DNA from: DASRHD01 sp035499715
Lineage (GTDB): Bacteria; Verrucomicrobiota; Verrucomicrobiia; Opitutales; Opitutaceae
NCBI GenBank assembly: GCA_035499715.1
Contig: DATJYF010000308.1
Coordinates: forward strand, 1 to 10,904
Direction of reading: 5' to 3'
Length of the DNA: 10,904 nucleotides
Shown: positions 6,178-10,904 of the stretch, one piece after another
Numbering within the stretch: position 1 is the first letter of the stretch
How the letters are laid out: every line of letters starts with the position of its first letter
Notes under the pieces: model-generated
What the model was told of the DNA's origin: nothing
The model's database searches: none
The model's input: only the letters and a program-made list of their open reading frames with translations
Position numbers and translations under genes: made by a program

Positions 6178-7281
6178 TCAATTGTTAAACCGAAAGAGCG
6201 CGACGTCGCCGTCCTGGAAAACGTAGTCCTTGCCTTCGAGGCGGTATTTTCCGGCTTCGCGCGCGGCGTGGACGCTGCCGAGCTTGGCCAGGTCCTCGTA
6301 GCTCACGACCTCGGCCTTGATGAAGCCTTTTTCGAAATCGGTGTGGATGACGCCGGCGGCCTGAGGCGCCTTGGTGCCTTTCTTGATCGTCCAAGCCTTG
6401 GCTTCCTTCTCGCCGGCGGTGAAGTAAGTGATGAGTCCGAGCAGCGCGTAGGTGGCGCGGATGAGCGCGGACACGCCGGAGTCGTCGACGCCGAGGTCCT
6501 TGAGGAACGCCTTGGCCTCGTCGAGCGGAAGGTCGACGAGTTCGGATTCGATCTTGGCGCTGATCGGCACGTAGGCCGCGTCGTGGTGCGCCTTGACGAA
6601 GGCGGCGACTTTCTGGACGAACGGATTCTGCTCGGCGGTGGCGAGGTCGGTCTCGGCAACATTGCAGGCGTAGATCACCGGCTTGGCGCTGAGGAGCTGG
6701 AAAAATTTGAGCAGGCGCGCTTCGTCTTCGTGGACAGGCAGGGTATTGGCCGGCTTGTTGGCGTTGAGGTGGGGCGTGAGCTTTTCGAGCAGGGCCAGCT
6801 CGGCGGCGGCCTCCTTGTCGCCGGACTTGGCTTTTTTCTGCGTTTTATCGATCCGCTTGGTCACGGCATCGAGGTCGGCGAGGATGAGCTCGGTGGTGAC
6901 GATCTCGATGTCGCGCACCGGGTCGACCGTGCTCATGGTGTGGATGACGTCGGGATCCTCGAAGCAGCGGACGACGTGGACGATGGCGTCGACCTCGCGG
7001 ATGTTGGAAAGAAACTGGTTGCCGAGGCCCTCGCCCTGGCTGGCGCCCTTGACCAGGCCGGCGATGTCGACGAACTCGATGGCGGCGGGGATGAGGACAT
7101 TGGTCTTGGCAATTTTGGCCAGGACGGGCAGGCGGTCGTCCGGCACGGTGACGACGCCGACGTTCGGGTCGATCGTGCAAAACGGATAATTGGCCGCCTC
7201 CGCCTTGCGCGAGCGAGTGACGGCGTTGAAGAGGGTGGACTTGCCGACGTTGGGCAAGCCGACGATGCCGGCTTTGAGCAT
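6178..7281 (-). CDS. ychF: Redox-regulated/ribosome-binding ATPase YchF (Obg-HflX superfamily)
   Basis: A P-loop NTPase of the Obg family that binds ribosomes and prefers ATP to GTP. The protein has 367 residues, against 363 in E. coli, and aligns end to end. Motifs: G1 GLPNVGKST (8-16); the switch I region NYPFCTIDPNVGVV (31-44); G3 DIAGLVKGASQGEGLGNQF (72-90); and a G4 position reading NVAE (207-210) in place of NKxD, which is the feature that gives YchF its ATP preference. The C-terminal TGS domain (about 283-366) includes LITYFTAG, AWTIKKGTKAPQAAG and HTDFEKGF. The ATG at 7279-7281 gives the standard N-terminus, with no Shine-Dalgarno. It is transcribed divergently from rpsP across a 101-bp spacer and is the probable first gene of the minus-strand run with the HNH-like gene and the flavoprotein. 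Confidence 0.97.
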   Translation of the reverse strand: MLKAGIVGLPNVGKSTLFNAVTRSRKAEAANYPFCTIDPNVGVVTVPDDRLPVLAKIAKTNVLIPAAIEFVDIAGLVKGASQGEGLGNQFLSNIREVDAIVHVVRCFEDPDVIHTMSTVDPVRDIEIVTTELILADLDAVTKRIDKTQKKAKSGDKEAAAELALLEKLTPHLNANKPANTLPVHEDEARLLKFFQLLSAKPVIYACNVAETDLATAEQNPFVQKVAAFVKAHHDAAYVPISAKIESELVDLPLDEAKAFLKDLGVDDSGVSALIRATYALLGLITYFTAGEKEAKAWTIKKGTKAPQAAGVIHTDFEKGFIKAEVVSYEDLAKLGSVHAAREAGKYRLEGKDYVFQDGDVALFRFNN

Positions 7282-7312
7282 AAACCGGCAAAAGAGCGCT
7301 GGGAGTCGATGC

Positions 7313-7341
7313 TTGACAAGCCATTTCCGGCCCGGTGCACT
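7313..7341 (+). promoter_or_regulatory. Candidate sigma-70-type promoter of rpsP
   Basis: A perfect TTGACA (7313-7318) is followed after exactly 17 bases by TGCACT (7336-7341), which keeps the first T, the A at position 4 and the last T of a -10 box. It lies in the ychF-rpsP divergent spacer and would start transcription about 35 bases before the rpsP ATG. The -35 match and spacing are good; the -10 match is only 3 of 6. No comparable site was found for ychF on the other strand. Confidence 0.4.
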
Positions 7342-7382
7342 TTCCGGCTTTTCCCAACAGAACCGTTCCGCAGAATTCCGCC

Positions 7383-7658
7383 ATGTCTCTCACAATCCGT
7401 CTCAGCCGCGTCGGCGCCGTCCACAAGCCTTATTACCGGGTCGTGGTGGCCGAAACGCGCTCCCGCCGCGATGGCGCCGCCGTCGAGGTGCTCGGCACCT
7501 ACCAGCCCACGATCAAGGGCAGCCAGATCAACCTCAAGCTCGACCGCGTCGACTACTGGATGAGCAAGGGCGCCCGGCCCAGCGACACGTTGAACTCGCT
7601 GATCAAGAAGGCCCGCAAAGCCGCACCGGCCGCGGAAGCGCCGGCGGCCAGCGTCTGA
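7383..7658 (+). CDS. rpsP: 30S ribosomal protein bS16
   Basis: A small-subunit ribosomal protein that binds 16S rRNA and is needed for 30S assembly. The protein has 91 residues, beginning MSLTIRLSRVGAVHKPYYRV with the usual VVVAE after it, then EVLGTYQP, LKLDRVDYWMSKGARPSDTL and a short Ala/Pro-rich tail. The reading frame extends upstream to a GTG at 7335, but that would add 16 residues unlike any S16. The ATG at 7383 gives the conserved N-terminus. The bases just before the ATG are TTCCGCC, with no Shine-Dalgarno; the same heptamer precedes trmD and rplS. It is the first gene of an rpsP-trmD-rplS cluster that lacks rimM. Confidence 0.97.
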   Translation: MSLTIRLSRVGAVHKPYYRVVVAETRSRRDGAAVEVLGTYQPTIKGSQINLKLDRVDYWMSKGARPSDTLNSLIKKARKAAPAAEAPAASV

Positions 7659-7668
7659 GTTTATTTTA

Positions 7669-7694
7669 ACCACAGAGACACGGAGAACACGGAG
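7669..7694 (+). repeat. Left arm of an imperfect palindrome around the rpsP terminator
   Basis: ACCACAGAGACACGGAGAAC followed by ACGGAG begins 10 bases after the rpsP stop. Counting by hand, 19 of 26 bases match the reverse complement of 7763-7788. With the preceding A it also shares AACCACAGAG with the repeat at 2216-2238 (reverse strand). This belongs to a class of degenerate CAGAGACACGGAG repeats. Confidence 0.6.
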
Positions 7695-7706
7695 TTTTCC
7701 ATGCCG

Positions 7707-7738
7707 GGCCTCGGATATTGTTATTCCGGGGCCTTTTT
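7707..7738 (+). terminator. Intrinsic terminator between rpsP and trmD
   Basis: GGCCTCGGA (7707-7715) pairs with TCCGGGGCC (7725-7733) over 9 base pairs, one of them a U-G wobble. The loop is 9 bases and a run of five T follows (7734-7738). The orientation fits termination of rpsP transcription before trmD. An outer TGCCGG/CCGGCA pair (7702-7707 with 7747-7752) overlaps the stem by one base at 7707 and could extend it or compete with it. Confidence 0.75.
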
Positions 7739-7762
7739 GTTCTCTTCCGGCAGGGCCATTTT

Positions 7763-7788
7763 CTCCGTGCCCCCGGCGTCTTCGTGGT
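7763..7788 (-). repeat. Right arm of the imperfect palindrome, ending just before trmD
   Basis: CTCCGTGCCCCCGGCGTCTT followed by CGTGGT is the inverted partner of 7669-7694 (19 of 26 matches). It ends 14 bases before the trmD ATG, so pairing would place the trmD start next to the base of a long stem. Confidence 0.55.
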
Positions 7789-7802
7789 GATATTTTTCCG
7801 CC

Positions 7803-8477
7803 ATGCCCCTGCACATCGACGTCCTGACGCTGTTTCCGCGGATGCTCGACGGCTTTCTGGCCGAGAGCATCCTCGGCAAGGGCATCGAGCACGGCCTGCT
7901 GGGAGTGAAAGTGCACGATCTGCGCGAGTGGACGACGGACAAGCACCGCACGGCGGACGACCGGCCGTTCGGAGGCGGGGCCGGCATGGTGCTGAAGCCG
8001 GAGCCGGTGTTCGCCGCGATCGAGCAGTTGCAGACGCCCGGCTGCCGGCGGATCTACCTCACGCCGGACGGCGTGCCGCTTTCGCCTGCGCTGGCGGAGG
8101 AATTGTCGCGGCAGCAGCATCTTGTCCTGCTCAGCGGCCATTACGAGGGCATTGACCAGCGCATCCGCGACGGGGTGATCGACCAGGAAATCAGCATCGG
8201 CGACTACGTCCTGACCAACGGCACCCTCGCCGCGGCGGTGGTGATCGACGCGCTCAGCCGCTTCATTCCCGGCGTGTTAGGCGAGGAAAAGTCATTGACG
8301 CACGAAAGTTTCACCGGCAAGTTGCTCGACTTTCCTCACTACACGCGTCCCGCCGAATTTCGCGGCATGTCCGTGCCGGAAGTCCTCCTTTCGGGCAACC
8401 ACGGCGAAATCGAGAAGTGGCGGCACGCGCGTCGCTTGGAAAAGACCCGTCAGGTCCGACCCGATTTGCTCAAATAA
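7803..8477 (+). CDS. trmD: tRNA (guanine(37)-N1)-methyltransferase TrmD
   Basis: A SPOUT-class methyltransferase that uses S-adenosylmethionine to make m1G37 next to the anticodon, which prevents +1 frameshifts. The 224 residues include the N-terminal IDVLTLFP (5-12), the DDRPFGGGAGMVLKPEP stretch (52-68), LLSGHYEGIDQR (109-120), the knot segment EISIGDYVLTNGTLAA (129-144), VIDALSRFIPGVLG (147-160), DFPHYTRPAEFRGMSVPEVLLSGNH (176-200) and a closing KTRQVRPDLLK. The position matching the catalytic Asp169 of the E. coli and Haemophilus enzymes (normally in a DSF motif) reads HESF here, with Glu168. The protein is about 30 residues shorter at the C-terminus than E. coli TrmD (255). The ATG at 7803 gives the normal N-terminus, preceded by TTCCGCC and no Shine-Dalgarno. 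It lies 8 bases upstream of rplS. Confidence 0.96.
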   Translation: MPLHIDVLTLFPRMLDGFLAESILGKGIEHGLLGVKVHDLREWTTDKHRTADDRPFGGGAGMVLKPEPVFAAIEQLQTPGCRRIYLTPDGVPLSPALAEELSRQQHLVLLSGHYEGIDQRIRDGVIDQEISIGDYVLTNGTLAAAVVIDALSRFIPGVLGEEKSLTHESFTGKLLDFPHYTRPAEFRGMSVPEVLLSGNHGEIEKWRHARRLEKTRQVRPDLLK

Positions 8478-8485
8478 TTTCCGCC

Positions 8486-8860
8486 ATGAACCCGATCATC
8501 AAAGACATCACCGCCGCCCAGGTCAAAACCGACCTTCCGCCGTTCAAAGTTGGCGACGGCGTCCGCGTGCACACGAAGGTGCGCGAGGGCGACAAGGAGC
8601 GCGTCCAAGTTTATTCCGGCATCGTCATCGCCCGCAAGGGTCATGGCATCCACGAGACCTTCACCGTCCGCCGCATCAGCTACGGCGAGGGTGTCGAGCG
8701 CGTGTTCCCGGTCAATTCGCCCAACATCGACAAGATCGAGATCGAGCGTGTGAGCGAGCCGATGAAGGCCCGCCTCTACTATCTGCGCAACCGCACCGGC
8801 AAGGCCGCGGTCGCGATCAGGGAAAAGCGCACCGAGGAGGCCGCCGCCAGCGCGAGCTGA
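8486..8860 (+). CDS. rplS: 50S ribosomal protein bL19
   Basis: A large-subunit ribosomal protein located at the 30S-50S interface. The protein has 124 residues. Recognisable parts are PPFKVGDGVRVHTKV, ERVQVYSGIVIARKG, ETFTVRRISYGEGVERVFPV, SPNIDKIE and LYYLRNRTGKAA, followed by an Ala/Ser-rich tail ending in AAASAS. The open frame runs back to a start at 8417 inside trmD, but the ATG at 8486 gives the correct L19 N-terminus (MNPIIKDITAAQ). The start is preceded by TTCCGCC and lies 8 bases after the trmD stop, so the two are almost certainly co-transcribed. A strong terminator follows 36 bases after the stop. Confidence 0.97.
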   Translation: MNPIIKDITAAQVKTDLPPFKVGDGVRVHTKVREGDKERVQVYSGIVIARKGHGIHETFTVRRISYGEGVERVFPVNSPNIDKIEIERVSEPMKARLYYLRNRTGKAAVAIREKRTEEAAASAS

Positions 8861-8896
8861 TCCACCGCCGCGCGATGCCGCCACCGTTTCGTCACC

Positions 8897-8927
8897 AAGC
8901 GAGCCGATTTCCCGGCTCGCTTTTTTT
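8897..8927 (+). terminator. Intrinsic terminator after rplS
   Basis: AAGCGAGCCG (8897-8906) pairs perfectly with CGGCTCGCTT (8913-8922) around a 6-base loop (ATTTCC), within and followed by a run of seven T (8921-8927). It closes the rpsP-trmD-rplS transcription unit and separates it from tkt, whose leader (8928-8984) shows no convincing promoter boxes by eye. Confidence 0.92.
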
Positions 8928-8984
8928 GCGCGCCGAAGTCTTGTGTTGAAGCTGAGTCTCCTGAAACATCGACCGATTTTTGTC

Positions 8985-10904
8985 ATGAAGCTCCAAACCG
9001 AAATTCTCTCCAAAGCCGCCAACCAGGCCCGTGGCCTCGCCATGGACGCCGTGCACAAGTCCAACTCCGGCCATCTCGGCCTGCCGCTGGGCTGCGCCGA
9101 AATCGGCGCCGTGCTCTACGGCCACGCCCTCGTGCACAATCCGGAGGACCCGCGCTGGATCAACCGCGACCGCTTCATCCTCTCGGCCGGCCACGGCTCG
9201 ATGTTTCTCTACGCCTGGCTGCACCTCGCCGGCTACGGCCTCTCGATCGACGAGATAAAGAATTTCCGCCAGCTTCATTCCAAGACGCCCGGCCATCCGG
9301 AGTTCCGCGAGACGCCCGGCGTCGAATGCACGACCGGCCCGCTCGGCCAGGGCGTGGGCAACGCCGTCGGCATGGCCGTCGCCGGCCAGATGGCGGCCGC
9401 ACGCTTCAACACCCCCGAGCATCCGATCTTCGACTATCACGTCGTCTGCCTCGCAGGCGACGGCTGCATGCAGGAAGGCGTGGCGAGCGAAGCCGCCGCC
9501 TTCGCCGGCCACCAGGGCCTCGACAACCTCATCCTCATTTACGATTCGAATGACGTCACGCTCGACGCCATGGCGGACAAGACGCAGAGCGAAAACACCG
9601 CGATGCGCTTCAAGGCCTACGGCTGGGATGTGCAGCTCCTGCCCGACGGCCACGACATGGCCGCCTTCCTCAAGGCTTTCAACAAAGCCAAGAAGGCCGG
9701 CAGCGGCAAGCCGCAGCTGATCATTGCCAAAACGCAGATCGCGCGCGGCATTCCCGAGGTCGCCGGCACGGCCAAGGGCCACGGCGAGGGTGGGGCGAAG
9801 TTCGTCGACCAGGCGCGCATCGCGCTCGGCCTGCCCGCCGACCAGCACTTTTTTGTCAGCGAAGACGTGCATGCCTATTTCGCCGAGCACAGAAAGCGCC
9901 TCTCGCGCGCGGCGAAGAAATGGGCGAAGAATTTCGAGGCCTGGCGCGCGGCCAATCCCGAGAAGGCCGCGTTGCTCGCCGCGCGCAACCTGCAGCCCAG
10001 CGGGGCGCAGCTCCTGGAGAAAATCCCCACCTTCGCGCCTGATGTGAAACTCTCCGGCACGCGTGCCGCCGGCCGCGAGGTGCTTCAGCCGGTCGCGGGC
10101 GCACTCCCGCTCGTCATCAGCGGCAGCGCCGATCTCCACGGCTCGACCTACAACTACATCAATACGGACAAGGATTTCGACAAAACCAACCGCTCCGGCC
10201 GCAACCTCCGCTTTGGCATCCGCGAGCACGCCATGGCCGCAATCTGCAACGGCGTCGCCTACGACGGTATTTTCCGCCCTTCCTGCGCCACCTTCCTGGT
10301 GTTCTCCGATTATTCCCGTCCAGCGATGCGCATCGCCGCGCTCTCGCACCTGCCTGTCGTCTACATTTATACCCACGATTCCATCGGGGTGGGCGAGGAC
10401 GGCCCGACGCACCAGCCGGTCGAAACCGTCTCCGCGCTGCGGCTCATTCCCGGGCTCGACGTCATCCGGCCGGCCGATGCGGAGGAGACGGCCGGCGCTT
10501 TTGCCGCCGCGTTCGAAAACACCCACGGCCCGACCCTGCTCGCGCTCACGCGGCAGTCCGTCCCAAATCTGAACGACATTCCGCCGCACATCCGGCGCGC
10601 CGGCGTGCTCAAGGGCGGCTACGTCGCGCTGCAGGAAACGGCGCCGCTCACCCTCATTCTGCTTTCCGCCGGCAGCGAACTCTCGCTCGCGCTCGAGGCG
10701 GCCAGGCAGCTCGGCGCCGGCGTGCGCGTGGTTTCGATGCCGTCCTTCGCGCGCTTCGACGCCCAGACGGCGGAGTATCGCGAATCCATCCTGCCGTTGG
10801 CCTGCCGCAAACGCGTCGCGGTCGAAGCCGGCGTCTCGCCGCTCTGGCGCAAATATGTCGGCCTCGACGGCAAGGTCGTGGGCATCGACCGCTTCGGCCT
10901 GAGC
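8985..10904 (+). CDS. tkt: Transketolase, truncated by the window end
   Basis: A thiamine-diphosphate enzyme that moves two-carbon ketol units between sugar phosphates in the pentose phosphate pathway. 640 codons are visible and the frame is still open at the last base. From family length, about 20-30 C-terminal residues are missing. The pyrophosphate/thiazole-binding part includes SNSGHLGLPLG with His30, SAGHGS with His70, TPGHP with His103, TTGPLGQG (116-123), the ThDP metal-binding motif GDGCMQEG (158-165) with DSN (187-189), and KGHGEGG (264-270). The pyrimidine domain begins near 355 and has SADLHGST (381-388), FGIREHAM with the proton-relay Glu414, and HDSIGVGEDGPTHQP (464-478). The third domain (about 550 onward) starts LTLILLSAGSE. 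GHLG in place of the usual GHPG is a feature I associate with PVC-group enzymes. The ATG at 8985 has no Shine-Dalgarno. It is probably its own transcription unit after the rplS terminator. Confidence 0.96.
   Translation, partial: MKLQTEILSKAANQARGLAMDAVHKSNSGHLGLPLGCAEIGAVLYGHALVHNPEDPRWINRDRFILSAGHGSMFLYAWLHLAGYGLSIDEIKNFRQLHSKTPGHPEFRETPGVECTTGPLGQGVGNAVGMAVAGQMAAARFNTPEHPIFDYHVVCLAGDGCMQEGVASEAAAFAGHQGLDNLILIYDSNDVTLDAMADKTQSENTAMRFKAYGWDVQLLPDGHDMAAFLKAFNKAKKAGSGKPQLIIAKTQIARGIPEVAGTAKGHGEGGAKFVDQARIALGLPADQHFFVSEDVHAYFAEHRKRLSRAAKKWAKNFEAWRAANPEKAALLAARNLQPSGAQLLEKIPTFAPDVKLSGTRAAGREVLQPVAGALPLVISGSADLHGSTYNYINTDKDFDKTNRSGRNLRFGIREHAMAAICNGVAYDGIFRPSCATFLVFSDYSRPAMRIAALSHLPVVYIYTHDSIGVGEDGPTHQPVETVSALRLIPGLDVIRPADAEETAGAFAAAFENTHGPTLLALTRQSVPNLNDIPPHIRRAGVLKGGYVALQETAPLTLILLSAGSELSLALEAARQLGAGVRVVSMPSFARFDAQTAEYRESILPLACRKRVAVEAGVSPLWRKYVGLDGKVVGIDRFGLS

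Noticed and set aside
7335..7382. Upstream GTG start for rpsP adding 16 residues
   Set aside because: The extra residues are unlike S16, and the ATG at 7383 gives the conserved N-terminus. The GTG also overlaps the candidate -10 element.
6157..7563. A 468-codon plus-strand open frame opposite ychF running into rpsP
   Set aside because: It is antisense to ychF and out of frame with rpsP, and its composition is that of a GC-driven shadow.
8417..8485. Upstream start for rplS inside trmD
   Set aside because: The added residues are the wrong-frame end of trmD; the ATG at 8486 gives the usual L19 start.
8941..8984. Promoter boxes for tkt (TTGTGT or TTGAAG)
   Set aside because: No acceptable -10 sequence is found at 16-18 bases from either candidate.
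8892..10589. A 565-codon open frame on the minus strand opposite transketolase
   Set aside because: It is antisense to a clear tkt with all motifs intact. Long antisense frames are expected at this GC content, and the translation is low-complexity Arg/Ala/Gly-rich with no family signature.

Overview
The window comes from a GC-rich bacterial chromosome and reads like a member of the PVC group, most likely Verrucomicrobiota (Opitutaceae-like). Three things point there. The transketolase has a SGHLG-type N-terminal motif. The gene order is rpsP-trmD-rplS with no rimM between rpsP and trmD, as in Chlamydia. The intergenic regions carry degenerate repeats of the type 'ACCACGGATTACACGGATGG' and 'AACCACAGAGACACGGAG'. 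The taxonomic call is an inference from these features, not a database result.

Layout from left to right. (1) Positions 1-395 hold the 3' end of a papain-like C1 peptidase. (2) Positions 461-2990 hold the three-subunit ATP-dependent 5-oxoprolinase, in the order pxpB-pxpC-pxpA. pxpB and pxpC overlap, and pxpA follows after a 179-bp spacer filled with degenerate repeats. (3) Positions 3014-4144 hold an AT-richer gene for a membrane-anchored coiled-coil protein with an Mrr-type nuclease domain and a small C-terminal Cys-containing domain. (4) A minus-strand run reads ychF (7281-6178), then an AT-richer gene for a zinc-finger/HNH-like protein (6173-5424), then a flavoprotein of the BaiN/HI0933 family (5373-4141). 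(5) Divergent from ychF is the ribosomal cluster rpsP (7383), trmD (7803) and rplS (8486), with an internal terminator after rpsP and a second strong terminator after rplS. (6) From 8985 to the end of the window is a transketolase missing only its last residues.

How the genes work together. PxpA, PxpB and PxpC together return 5-oxoproline to glutamate. S16, TrmD, L19 and YchF all serve ribosome assembly or translation. Transketolase belongs to the non-oxidative pentose phosphate pathway or the Calvin-like carbon rearrangements. The two AT-richer genes flank baiN on both sides and look acquired. Both have nuclease-like features, so a role in defence or in mobile DNA is possible but not shown.

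No stretch longer than about 180 bases lacks a gene. The longer spacers are 2077-2255 (repeats), 7282-7382 (divergent promoter region), 7659-7802 (terminator inside an imperfect palindrome) and 8861-8984 (terminator and tkt leader). No tRNA, rRNA, CRISPR array or insertion sequence was seen.
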